Positions 35,905 through 47,847 of a stretch of 64,000 nucleotides of DNA are shown here, in pieces. The notes beneath the pieces were generated by a model. It was not told the origin of the DNA, ran no database searches, and was given only the letters and a program-made list of their open reading frames with translations. The stretch covers positions 409,289 through 473,288 of the forward strand of contig SCFE01000057.1 in the NCBI GenBank assembly GCA_004352715.1, given 5' to 3'. Made by a program: the position numbers and the translations under genes. The stretch's first letter is position 1. Each line of letters begins with the position of its first letter. Origin of the DNA: Hofstenia miamia. Its lineage: Eukaryota; Xenacoelomorpha; Acoela.

Positions 35905-36232
35905 GTCAACTAGCAGTAATTTCTAATCTCGGCTCGGTTCGTCACATAAAATCTTTCAATAAGGCTAATTTCAGCTGGACATTTCTTTAAAATTATTGAG
36001 CTTTCAGAATTTTTTACATTGCTCTTCCCATTATTTAATAAACATTTCTAAAATAATATTATAATAAAAGCATATTGAATGCAAAAATAAGAAAAATCGG
36101 CAAAATCACATTTCCAAGCAGTACTATAAATTTGATTTATTTAAAAAGGTTCGTTTTGGGCTAGTCGTATATCCAATACTCTGCTCAAGCTCGGCCAGGC
36201 TCGCCTCGGCTCGTTGACACGTCTGTAATTAA
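35905..36232 (+). repeat. Dispersed repeat, copy 2 (partner at 11990-12300), with GGCTCG-rich end
   Basis: It aligns with 11990-12300 along its length. The right end is GC-rich, with repeated GCTCGG words (36185-36215), a motif that also forms a run near 50785-50815. It is non-coding. Confidence 0.7.
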
Positions 36233-38692
36233 ATAAACTCACATTTTTCACTCATAAATTTCATATTGTTATGCAAGTTACTCTAGTATTAAATTTCGTA
36301 TGCGAAAATTAATTAGTAGTGCGATAAATAAATATTTAAGTTAATCGGATATTTGTATTATTGCTCATTCTAAAAATATTGATTTTAAAAATGTTCAAAA
36401 TAATTTTTTAGAGAAAAACATAATTCATTTGTGGTTGAAATATTGTTGTCATGAATGTAACGGTATTTTGCAGGAAGAATCTGCTTTCAAACACGAAATC
36501 TGATGTTTGACGCAATAGCAAAACAAATGTTATTATATTTATTGTCGATTCGCCTGACATAACTTCTGAAAACACTATCTAATCCATTTATCTCAATCCA
36601 ATTTACTTTTTCAATCAATTTCGCAGTTTTAATAATACCAGACTTATTTACCAAAAGCATTTCTGACGAAACGAATAAATATTAGCAAATGGATAAGGAG
36701 GTAAAATGTTCGGACAATTTTACAATGTGGCAATTAACCTTATGCATTGCATTTGAGGTTTACATTATAAAACATGGAGGCGTGAAAATTTAGATTGCTT
36801 ATTGAGCTAGAAGATTGTACGTCATTATCAAAATTATTAACACATAGTCTCGTAGCGAGGGGGTTACATGCCATCCTGCTTGAAAAAAATGCTATGATAT
36901 AAGAAATGGTCTCAGTTTAAGCTTAGTTTAGAGAAGGCCATAAATACATAAGTGGATAACACTTTCCGTAAAGCCTGCTACACGTATGCCAATAAACACA
37001 CATATAAAAATACGTTTAATATTTAAAAATATTGAGAACCAAGTGTGATAGCGGATTTGTTTCTGGAGGAATGAAAAAGCAGATGTATACTGGATTATTA
37101 AAAATTTAGTATACACCGCAAATTCGAATTCATTTTCTAAGTTTGGCATCACGAAAACTGTCTGATAAAATCAATTTTTCTCAAAACAGCTGATCAAATA
37201 AATAAACAATACAGTTGAATACCAAAGATACAATGGCTATTTCAACTACTCGTTAATCAGATTTGAAAATAAACAATTGGGTGTATTTTAGGAAAATTAA
37301 TAATTGAAGTTTCTCAAAATTAAGGTAGAGATACCTTGCCTTCAAGTAGCTAGATATAAATTTTTTCCAATGCAATTAACTATGTTTCATTGTAGAAATA
37401 ACTGGTTCGTTATCAGTAAGCAAACATAGTTCGATATCTAAGAATTGTCAGGCAGGAATGTATTGATTTCCAACCAGTCTATTCCTAAATTGCTCAATTG
37501 GTAATCTATAAAAGAAATATGCCTTCCAGTTCCAGTGATTTCACTTTTTATAGCATTGTTTAAATTTTATTTACAAATGCTTGTATACAAAAAAATAATT
37601 ACTTTATGCATTTAGAATAATAGAGCGGATGTAAAAGTAATTGGAAATTATCCCAAAGATAAAAACTGAACGGCACATGTATGGAATATAAAAAATTCAT
37701 AAAAAATATGACAAGTGGAATTTAAAAGAACTGTGAATTTCTTTAGCTGAAGTTTCATGAGACAAACAGTAATACCAGTTTGCTTCCGAATTATCAATGA
37801 CAATTGATATTTATTTTAACACATTATGTCATTGTGACTTGGAAAAAGTAATTCTTTGAAAATTTTTTATAAGAAAATATTCTGGATTGTGATTAAGATC
37901 AAGGTTACAGCAAATATTATGCATTACATATTTAGAGATGTGATTTTGCTATAGCCTTAGTATTTTAAAATACTAATGAAGCCGGGTATATCCCGAGTCT
38001 CTAGTTAATGAAAGTGCAAAAATACGCTTAAAATATAATAAAATTACAAAAAATAAAAATTACGAATGGTTTATGATTGTAATGAAAATATTACTTTTCT
38101 TAAATATATATTTGTACATGTTTTTAAAAAATATTTTCTAGAACAAAAAATCGTTTACTAATGGGTCTCGATTTTTTCTAAAATTTCAAGAATAAATATA
38201 GTTTGCGATATAAAACAAATGTAATTTACCAAATATTCGCTGCTATAGTATATAACATCAAAATACTATACATTGTAATCCACGACAATTTTAACTGCTA
38301 CGATCAAGTTATTTAAAGGCAATTTTATAAGTGAATAATTAAAGTTTTCCATAATCGTTATTATCAGTAAACTTATAAGCTAGGTTATTTACAAAGAAAG
38401 AATTTCGGAAATTCATGATCATATTACATTGTGATATTTACAATTCTACTATAAAGTATTCCAAGTTCAAGTAAATCTACAAATCTTTACACTATTGTAT
38501 TATTTGTGTGCAGTCCATGCTGGCATTAAATAGGGCGTTAACAAGTTTTCTATGCAAATTGTAAATAATGTGGAAAATGTTTTGTCCCTAAAATACTACA
38601 ACAGTAAGCGGATTCCAAACCATTTAATTTGGTTAACATTTCCAAAACATTTAGTTTGATTACTTAACGTATAAATTTGGAAAAGTTCCATG
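36233..38692. other. AT-rich non-coding stretch
   Basis: No gene is supported. The minus-strand frame at 36928-37152 is hydrophobic but shows no known motif. Nothing else is recognised. Confidence 0.5.
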
Positions 38693-38873
38693 CAGGGTTG
38701 TACTCCTAAGTAATTGACAAGAGGGGGGGGGTTCTTATCTTGAGTTTTGCATTTTATGATATATTTTGACCATAATTTTTATTCTCAACAAATAAGATCC
38801 AAACCGTGAATACTAATATAAATTTAACAAGGGAGGCTGAGTCTCCCTGAGCACCACTTCGAGTATACCCCTG
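38693..38873. mobile_element. Probable hAT-type MITE, 181 bp
   Basis: The left end CAGGGTTGTACTC and the reverse complement of the right end, CAGGGGTATACTC, match at 11 of 13 positions. G-rich and C-rich subterminal blocks follow on each side. No target duplication could be seen (the flanks differ), so confidence is limited. Confidence 0.5.
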
Positions 38874-39165
38874 AATGTCTGTTGGACAGTGCCACTACAA
38901 ATTGAATTGTTGGATATTTGAGAAATGATTTTTTCAGTTTTTAGTCTAGCAGTCAAATTTATAGTCGGAGTGAAAATCACTTGTTGTTATTTAAAAACAA
39001 AATGAACCAACTCATTTGTTCTACTGATATATATATTAAAGATCCAAAGGGAGGTCTCTCTAATCTTTGCACACATAAAAACTGTTTTTAGGTACGACTT
39101 TGGAATTTGCAAAACTTCAATTGAAGTTGGCGACAGCTACATAGGGAGGAATTTTAGGAATACTC

Positions 39166-39167
<2 letters not shown>

Positions 39168-39218
<51 letters not shown>
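39168..39218. repeat. (TA)n microsatellite
   Basis: A pure TA run of about 50 bp. The sequence on both sides (38874-39742) is otherwise featureless. Confidence 0.93.
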
Positions 39219-39222
<4 letters not shown>

Positions 39223-39742
39223 TTGTTTAAAAATGTGTGCATAGCGATTAATCATTACATGTAAAGATATAAATTTCTTCTACCTTAGTGAAATATTCCT
39301 TTATTTCTCTTTCTAAGCACTGCATCTTCAGGCCAAATGCAACTCCGGTTGCAATAGCATAGGACCTTAACCGTGCTATCCCTTACAAAATTTGTTCATT
39401 ATTCCAATATTAACATCTGAGTAGTAAACAGCTGAGTAATACTAAGGATCATTATTTGATACCTACTTGAATAATAATTGCAGACACTCTTCGGTGTCCA
39501 TATAAGAACGACATTTAAATGAAAAACAATTAAATCGAATTATCGAAATTTTATCATTGCAGATCAGCTCTGTCATCTTAAACGCTTCTTCTCAATTGCG
39601 ACATTTTAATATAACTTAGCATTTCAGACGACAACTATTGATTATAAGAGATGTTCTTCATGAGCAATTGTGCAATTACACACATCAATCAAAGTTTTAA
39701 CGTCATTCTAATTATGATGCATTTGCAGCTCCTTTTAAATTG

Positions 39743-39953
39743 TAATTACCAACAAATACAAAAAAAATTGAAAAATATTGGGAAAAGTGTGAAAATAAAT
39801 CAATACACAGACTATTGTAGACAGCAAAACAAAGGAGATATTCATGGTAATTACCAACAAATAGCAAAAAAATTGGAAAAATATTGGGAAAAGTGTGAAA
39901 ATAAATCAATACACAGACTATTGTAGACAGCAAAACAAAGGAGATATTCATGG
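39743..39953 (+). repeat. Tandem duplication, two ~105-bp units
   Basis: Units 39743-39847 and 39848-39953 differ by only a few bases. Unlike the other duplications here, no N separates them, so this may be a genuine recent tandem duplication. The open frames within it are not gene-like. Confidence 0.9.
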
Positions 39954-41501
39954 GTGGAGCCTTTACTGTTTGTCAATCGCATAGTATCTTTAAATCAGTA
40001 AAACGTGCTTAAATTGAATTTTCTTAGTAATTTTTTTCCTAAACTAACCGCATCACTACAAAATTAGAAATACACATGTTAGTATAAAAATCTGGTAAAT
40101 TCCGTAACCCTATTAAACTTTAGTGATTACTACTAAAAATTTTGTGGAGTTTACTTGATGAATTTTCCTAAGATTTAGTATGATTCATAATTTTTTACTA
40201 AATATCTGCTCATTTAATGTATGAAATTTTTTTAATAAGGACATAGCCTTTCTATTTTTGTGAAAACTTATAAGTATGGTTAGTGAAAAATGAGAAAATA
40301 TAGTAAACAAAAAAAATTCTACGTGATAATTCAGAAATGAACTCTAAAATTACCAATAGTTAACACGAATATTTAATTGATTTCAAAAAATCACAATTTT
40401 TTTTTATTTTACCACACAATAAAAAATAATGTTACATTGCATTTCTGAAATTTCTAGTTTGATAGTACTGATATGAGGAATATTTGTGCAAAGTATTTAT
40501 ATTATAATCCACTTCAGATTTCGAAAAGAGGGGGAAAAAACGCTTCTCCAGGCCTGGGCAATCGATGAAGCTCAGGTCAAATAAGGTTAAACAAAAATAC
40601 CATAATGTCAATTTTATAGGCTACATGTACAGCATGTTAATAAAGATATAATACCAACGCAATTTTTGCAAATAATTATTAGTTATATTTTGCATTTGTT
40701 TAAAATGTTAGAGTGCTTCAACATTATTATTCAAAATTTTTGAATTAGCATGTTTAAAATATGTGTATACATATTTGTATATTTCAAGAAAGCAATTGAC
40801 TTGATATCAGAAAGTATTTAGTTCGTTTCCATTCTAACACAACCTTGCCCTCCCTACTCTTCCAAAGCAATTAGCTCTCCAAGCAAAAATCATGTCAAGT
40901 AGATTCCAATCCATGCAGCAAAACCAAAAACATTGTGTAAAAATATTCGTTTATTATTATATGCTCATGTCCATATGTTTGTAAGTGTCTTTAGTTAATT
41001 TACGTAAATTATACAATTTTATTTGCATATAAAAAAGCATTTCGGCCAGAGATGTGCTTACAGAAATGTGATGCTTTAAATTTGAAACCACTCTTGATAA
41101 TCGGCATAAAATGCTTCCCAGTATTGCTTACTTCAATTGTTGTATGTAATTTAAAAATAGTTTAGTGATACACAGATATCGTTTTTAAACAATATATTCT
41201 AAAAACAGTAACCATTTTTGATAAGTAAGAAAGCCCTGGCGGGCCCTAAACTTTCGGATTCAGTGAATTTAAGTAATGTTTACTTCCAAAATGTACTTTG
41301 ATTCTTAGATATTGATATAGGGAATAATTTGGAAGCAAGTATTGTTGTTAAAAATTTTCCAACACTGAATTAAGGCTGACATTCTACGCTTTGTTTGCTA
41401 AAAACATATTTTTAACAAGTTATAACTTATGTTTATATATCTATAAACCAAGATCTTCACTTGTTATTAAAACTGTAATGAAAACATTTTTCTAGACTGT
41501 A
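39954..41501. other. AT-rich non-coding stretch
   Basis: No gene or clear element is recognised. CAGGCCTGGGCAA at 40550-40562 resembles a hAT end, but no partner was seen. Confidence 0.5.
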
Positions 41502-41509
41502 GGTGCAAG

Positions 41510-41716
41510 CAGTGGCGTACGCAGGGGGGACATGGTGGATTGTCCCCCGTCAGGTTTCCAAATTTGATTTTGACAGCATAAATCAAAAATTTTTTCGTAA
41601 AAAATTGAAAAATTTAAAATCTAGGATCGTAAAATGCATTTTTAGGGTCTATTTTCTCAATATTTTCAAAAATGACGTTGATGTCCCCCCGTCAGAAATT
41701 CCTGCGTATGCCCCTG
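41510..41716. mobile_element. hAT-type MITE, 207 bp, with perfect 8-bp target duplication
   Basis: The left end CAGTGGCGTACGCAGG and the reverse complement of the right end, CAGGGGCATACGCAGG, form an inverted repeat. A perfect 8-bp direct repeat, GGTGCAAG, flanks the element at 41502-41509 and 41717-41724. A second pair of inverted words (TCCCCCGTCAG on both arms) lies further in as a direct repeat. It has no coding capacity. Confidence 0.88.
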
Positions 41717-41724
41717 GGTGCAAG

Positions 41725-42479
41725 GAGGGAATTAGCCGTTTTCATTAAGTATTCGAAAACATTAATCAACAAATGTTTCGGTCAAAATAATTTAATCACA
41801 TTTTACATTAAAAAATCCTTTACATTAATAAAAACAGATTGTTCCTTGATGCAATTTGATAATTTGATAACATTTATTCGAAAACTCGAGTCACCAGATT
41901 TTATTCTTTAGGGACAACATGGTAAGATGTGGCAATTGAATATGAAATGAGTGTTTATTGATTTTCTTCATCTTAGCAATCATAGGAAAATACAGATATC
42001 TAATGAATAATCTTTTCAGCATAGATATGAATTCCTTTGTTGCTTGTTAGTACTTACAGAATGGGAATGAATATATTTATTCTAAACCAATACATTAAAT
42101 TACATATAGAAATTGGCATGGCAAACTATGATGTGAATTGGATCAACCTGTTGAAAGCGAAATTCATTGCTAAAGAATTGTCATTAACACTTGAAAAGCT
42201 TAAGACTGGTAAATATATATATATATAATCATGCATACAACATACAGATATTCTGAAACTTCAATTGCTTGCCGATTCCTCAATTTCTTAATTTTAGGAA
42301 ATTCTTATGCATAAAGCTTAACTATTAAAGGATTACGTACTGATATTTACTGTTTTGTTTTTGCACCTATATTAGAGAAGCTTTGATATTCATTTAATTA
42401 TATTGATAAGCAGAAAATATATCTCTAGTTTTAATATATTTTAAATAAATAAAATTGCAGCGTCTCTAAAAAAACTCAC
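41725..42479. other. Non-coding stretch with a possible exon-like open segment
   Basis: The plus strand at 42100-42210 has an open segment (NYDVNWINLLKAKFIAKELS) that ends just before a possible donor, GGTAAATA. No protein family is recognised, so it is not called as a gene. Confidence 0.4.
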
Positions 42480-42682
42480 CATAAACGACCTGAGACACGT
42501 TGGAGGCAAAGAAGACAATGATAAGAACGTATCGGAAATCTGAAAACGTTTGTAAAAGTCACAGATACTTCCAAAAACTTACGACTTAAAAAGATGAAGT
42601 CTACAATTATTTCTATTTCACTTTTCCTTTTCGTAAAGGATGAAGTTTCAACGGGAAAGTCTTCCTCTTTTGCTGCTGCCAT
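42480..42682 (-). CDS. Candidate first two exons of an unrecognised host membrane-protein gene
   Basis: An ATG at 42682 opens MAAAKEEDFPVETSSFTKRK, a charged, low-complexity start typical of animal proteins. A consensus donor (GTAAGT, 42577-42582) and an acceptor (TTTTCAG, ending 42540) would remove a 43-nt intron. Exon 2 (42480-42539) then reads HFRYVLIIVFFASNVSQVVY and ends at another donor, GTGAGT. Phases are consistent: exon 1 has 100 nt and exon 2 has 60 nt. The joined exons place a long hydrophobic segment after a short cytosolic-type N-terminus, suggesting a membrane protein. A 40-nt intron in the nearby confident SLC35C1-like gene makes such a tiny intron plausible. Without the splice, the frame is also open for 68 codons. 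Later exons were not found, and I do not recognise the family. Confidence 0.35.
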
Positions 42683-42830
42683 TTGTAAAGGGATCTAAAT
42701 TTTTAATTATAGTCAAATAATGGTATTCCTCAATCCTCAGTCAACGATTTGTAAAGAAATATTTTTGAAACACTGCCACAATGACAGTAGAACGTCATAA
42801 TCGCCGCTAGATGGTGAGCTTTAATGACGT
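42683..42830 (-). promoter_or_regulatory. Possible promoter of the candidate gene at 42480-42682
   Basis: On the minus strand, upstream of the ATG, are two TGACGT/TTACGTCA-type (CRE-like) words, at about 42794 and 42828. Between them is CACCATCTAGCGGCG, similar to YY1/CTCF-like GC-rich promoter motifs that are otherwise rare in this AT-rich window. It is assigned by motif and position only. Confidence 0.3.
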
Positions 42831-44441
42831 AATTGAAAACTCGCATAAATCTTTTAGAAATATACAAAAGAAACAACTGTAGCATCTCGATCATTATGAT
42901 TTATTTTGTATTTCTAAATTAAATGAATTTATCAAAAAGATGTTCACTGAAACCACACAGAAAAATTTACTGACGTCTTAGATCCAAATTTTGTGTTTCA
43001 AACATGTTTAAGATAAAATATTTTTATTTATAGTAATTATTGATATTAAAAAATAGGTATTTTAAATTTTAATGTCTAATATACGACCGCAAAAATAATT
43101 ATTATTCACATTTTCCTAATAGTACTATTTCTTTACTAGCTTTGATTTGTTTTTTTAGCAAATTTTGGGAAATTGATGCCGGATGTATTAGCTGAAAATT
43201 TAACACAATTGAATATCCTCCAAAATAAACACATTAAATTTGGTTGGCTATTTTACATAATATATAAAACATTCATAGATTTAGATACAATTTTAAAGAA
43301 ATTTTGCTGGAACTTTTCTGAATAACTATGTGTATACTGATATAAAATTGAAAGTATTTATGCGTACATGTTAAATTAAGAATTTGTTATTGAAAATCTG
43401 TTATTTTGCTTTAAAATTGTTTTCGAGATTATTTTCCTTTTTTGTAAGAACAATTTAAGAACAAAGTTGCAATCGAATTTTTTTCAGGTTATGCATTAAT
43501 TTAATAAGAACCTAATATCTATTAGTTTTTCAAAAAAATAAAACTTAATGAAATTATTTTTCTGGATCTAAGACTATTATAAATTGACGTATATGAGTTG
43601 AAAATTGGTTGTGATTAATTTTCCTAAAACTCCTTTTATCTCTCAGGATAACGATCATCAAGTTTTGACACATCTAGTTATAACATAGATAAAGGGCATG
43701 TGACTCTGTCATATCAATGCCGCATTTTTTGAAATTGAAAAAACATGTAAAAACTCTCCCCTTAAAGAAATCAGATTTGCGTTCACAAATTTGCAGGTGT
43801 ATACGAAATAGCCATGAATATATATTTTAGTTAAAACATATCGCAGTTGTGTTAATTAGTGGCTTATAAAAGTGTTTTCTCGAAACTGTAACTGAACTTA
43901 ACAGAGTAACTTAATATTTGGATAGATTTTGCGACATCGTTTAGCATTGGAAAACAAATTACCGATTTGGTTCTTGAGAAATTGCTTTTGCTACGATCAG
44001 GTTCTTCAAGGACTGAGAAGTTTGTTCACCGGGCTGTAAAAATGTAAATATGCCTGTATGTTATTCCATGCGAAGTTATTTAGGAAAAAGCTATATGGGG
44101 ATATTCATTTTATGCTTTTAGTCCTTACCTTATATTAACTGCATTACAATTATTGGTTCTTAATAGTGATGCTACTACATACATGTAGTAGTTGGAAGTG
44201 ATTTGTAAATTCAAAACAGTAAAGCATTTGTGAAATAGTGTAAATATGAAGTAATGGAACTAAGCAAAAGAAAACTTGTAGCTGAGTTTAATCGATGGAG
44301 TTTTAGAATAAGCTACCAGAGCAGAATTGAATAAATGGTCGTTGGTAGAGTACAACGTTCTTGGCGAGAACGAAAACGTTTGCAAGAAACTGCTCCATTA
44401 ATATCTCTTAACTATGTTCGATGAATAACTCAAATTCATAT
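42831..44441. other. AT-rich non-coding stretch
   Basis: No gene, RNA or repeat is recognised. Confidence 0.5.
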
Positions 44442-46610
44442 ACAAACTGTAAAACTGTGTTAAGCTCAATTCAGCTTAGCTAAATTTGGCCTTATATTAT
44501 ATATTATGCATATTAGCTTATGAGGTTCTTAAATTAGCACACAATTTATTATGAATGCTTAACGTCTTCTAAATTTTTGTTTCTCAAATTTTTTGCGAAT
44601 GTATTCAAATGAAGTGGAGATTATTTGAAAAATATTTGAAGATTTAGTAATCAAATTTCTTCAAGACATTGACAATCAATATTTCTAAGTACAACTTGCA
44701 TCAAGGTAGCAGAAATAAACACAGTGTGTGTATGCGCGGTGTCAGGAGTTTGTGTAATGTAGTTTATTGCAATTTCCTTGCTGATGAAAAAACATATGTG
44801 ACTAGTTATATAATAGTTATTTGGAGTTATTTTTTAGAAATTTAAGTCTAAATAGTATATTACATTCAAATATACAAATTTATGAATTTATAAATGTCAT
44901 AAAATATTGTAATAAACCTATTTTCCAAATTTGATATTGATACTAAAGACGTTTCGAACATGGATTTTACATTGGGCAAGAGAATACTACTGTTGTGTAG
45001 CCACATTTGTAAATGGATATTTTGGATCAAATCCAAGCTCACCAATTGAAATTGTAAAAAATTCTAAATGTAAGAAATTGTCGTAAACTCGATGCCATTA
45101 GTTAATTATTAAGAATTTATTATTAATTCTATAACTATTGTTTCCTATTTTGATTTTAGAGATAAATATTAATAAAAGACATTCTAGTCTGATTTGGGGC
45201 AGAGGGTGCAGCCGTTTCCTAAAATCAAACTTTCAGAAAAAAAATCCCAAAATTTTTTAAATTAACCAATAAAACGCTTCTTAGTTATTTAATAGGCTGG
45301 GTAATAAGGGTAATAATTTAAACTTGCCACACTCTATCCACCTAACCAAAGTTCGTGCTACTGCCAATGTGTAATCATGATTAACATGCAGTTAACATTG
45401 ATCATATGTAAGCATTATAAAGGGACGTTGATTTTTGTGGCAGAAGCATTGTAGTAAATATGACATTTGAAGATTGTTCAAAGCACTTATTGTTAGGAAC
45501 GATTTACAATAACGAATGAAATCNACAAACTGTAAAACTGTGTTAAGCTCAATTCAGCTTAGCTAAATTTGGCCTTATATTATATATTATGCATATTAGC
45601 TTATGAGGTTCTTAAATTAGCACACAATTTATTATGAATGCTTAACGTCTTCTAAATTTTTGTTTCTCAAATTTTTTGCGAATGTATTCAAATGAAGTTA
45701 ATGGAGATTATTTGAAAAATATTTGAAGATTTAGTAATCAAATTTCTTCAAGACATTGACAATCAATATTTCTAAGTACAACTTGCATCAAGGTAGCAGA
45801 AATAAACACAGTGTGTGTATGCGCGGTGTCAGGAGTTTGTGTAATGTAGTTTATTGCAATTTCCTTGCTGATGAAAAAACATATGTGACTAGTTATATAA
45901 TAGTTATTTGGAGTTATTTTTTAGAAATTTAAGTCTAAATAGTATATTACATTCAAATATACAAATTTATGAATTTATAAATGTCATAAAATATTGTAAT
46001 AAACCTATTTTCCAAATTTGATATTGATACTAAAGACGTTTCGAACATGGATTTTACATTGGGCAAGAGAATACTACTGTTGTGTAGCCACATTTGTAAA
46101 TGGATATTTTGGATCAAATCCAAGCTCACCAATTGAAATTGTAAAAAATTCTAAATGTAAGAAATTGTCGTAAACTCGATGCCATTAGTTAATTATTAAG
46201 AATTTATTATTAATTCTATAACTATTGTTTCCTATTTTGATTTTAGAGATAAATATTAATAAAAGACATTCTAGTCTGATTTGGGGCAGAGGGTGCAGCC
46301 GTTTCCTAAAATCAAACTTTCAGAAAAAAAATCCCAAAATTTTTTAAATTAACCAATAAAACGCTTCTTAGTTATTTAATAGGCTGGGTAATAAGGGTAA
46401 TAATTTAAACTTGCCACACTCTATCCACCTAACCAAAGTTCGTTCCACTGCCAATGTGTAATCATGATTAACATGCAGTTAACTTTGATCATATGTAAGC
46501 ATTATAAAGGGACGTTGATTTTTGTGGCAGAAGCATTGTAGTAAATATGACATTTGAAGATTGTTCAAAGCACTTATTGTTAGGAACGATTTACAATAAC
46601 GAATGAAATC
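44442..46610 (+). repeat. 1.08-kb direct duplication separated by a single N (probably two haplotypes)
   Basis: Copy 1 (44442-45523) and copy 2 (45525-46610) differ by one 4-bp indel (TTAA after AATGAAG) and a handful of substitutions, with the single N at 45524 between them. This is the level of divergence expected of two alleles placed in tandem by the assembler. The sequence is non-coding. Confidence 0.9.
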
Positions 46611-47418
46611 TTATGGCGAATATCAGTCTAACAGCAATTGTTTCCAAAATCAATTGATTTTACTCTAATTTCTCAACAGTGCACCAGCTGCTATTCTCAT
46701 TTATCTACCCATAAAATGTGGTAGATTTCTCAATTCAAGTTTTCAATAGTGTTAGACAATGCCTTTAATAAACCATAAAAACTGTCAAATAACATTTTAG
46801 TATTTCAATTAATTCACATTTATGTTGTAAATGTTAGAGAATAAAATCATTTTCTATCATTATCAGTGTGCCTTAGTTTGAATTAATTACTAGAACCATG
46901 AATGTAAATTTACAGGAGCGAGGGGCCATCACATTCATAGGAGAGCATTAAATTCAAAAGAGGTATTCGGAAAAATCTGTCAGCCAAAGTGTGTATTTTA
47001 AAAGACCTGGACCTACTTTAGACCTGTAAATAAGAACTTTTGCACCAGATATAAATTGGAACAATCAATGTTCTCTAATTTTTATGGTAAAACTGCAACA
47101 AATTTCACTCTCAGATTTCACATCTCAACTCTCAGATTTTTCAAATTCTTAAGTCTATGACTTGAGCTGTACGATTAATTGCAATCAACATATAAAAAAA
47201 TCAATCGTATCTATCATCATAAGAATATTTTCAACAAAATTGTTGGTCAACATTTCGCATTTTTCTGAGCAGTATAGGACTTTTGCATCCCAAAAATTGT
47301 TGCCGTTTTTCCCCAATATCCACATTGATTGTGTTGTTAACAAAAACTTGATTGTTAATCCTTGAAGGTGTTGACATCAGTTTCATTATTACGGCTAAAT
47401 GAGATTCTATTAAACCAA
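46611..47418. other. AT-rich non-coding stretch
   Basis: No gene is supported; a 67-codon plus-strand frame at 47162-47365 has no recognisable features. Confidence 0.5.
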
Positions 47419-47442
47419 GCGCCCTCTAACGTTAGAGGGCGC
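47419..47442. repeat. Perfect 24-bp GC-rich palindrome
   Basis: The arm GCGCCCTCTAAC is followed directly by its exact reverse complement, with no spacer. Each arm resembles the AGAGGGCGC core of CTCF-type motifs. The palindrome is embedded in a 10-bp direct repeat, TATTAAACCA, a few bases outside each arm, so it may be the footprint or minimal form of a small inverted-repeat element with a target duplication. Confidence 0.8.
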
Positions 47443-47847
47443 CTTGTATTAAACCATCAAGCGAGGTTTTAATGAAACAAAACGTTTTGCTCCTATTTTC
47501 GCACAATTCTCTACAAATTTGTTGAGAAATTTGGAAAACCTTGGAAAATTTAGAAAACTATTGGTTAATGTGCTTTCATGTAGTGAAAAATAATTGTGTT
47601 CAGAAACAATTCCTGTGTCAGAAGTATTTGAAATTATTGAAAAATTTTCAAATTCCTTCCATACTTAATGATCAGAGAATCAGGAAGTTTAAGTTCCATA
47701 AAGCAACAACAAAAATCAGTTGCTTATGGACCACACAAGCCTTGTTTACATACCTCGAAAAAGATTTGCCGCTTGTAAAGACGTAAATGAATGAGCAGAC
47801 AAGCTTCTATTCTATAATGTCCTCAGATAAATCTTTATGAGTGTTTA

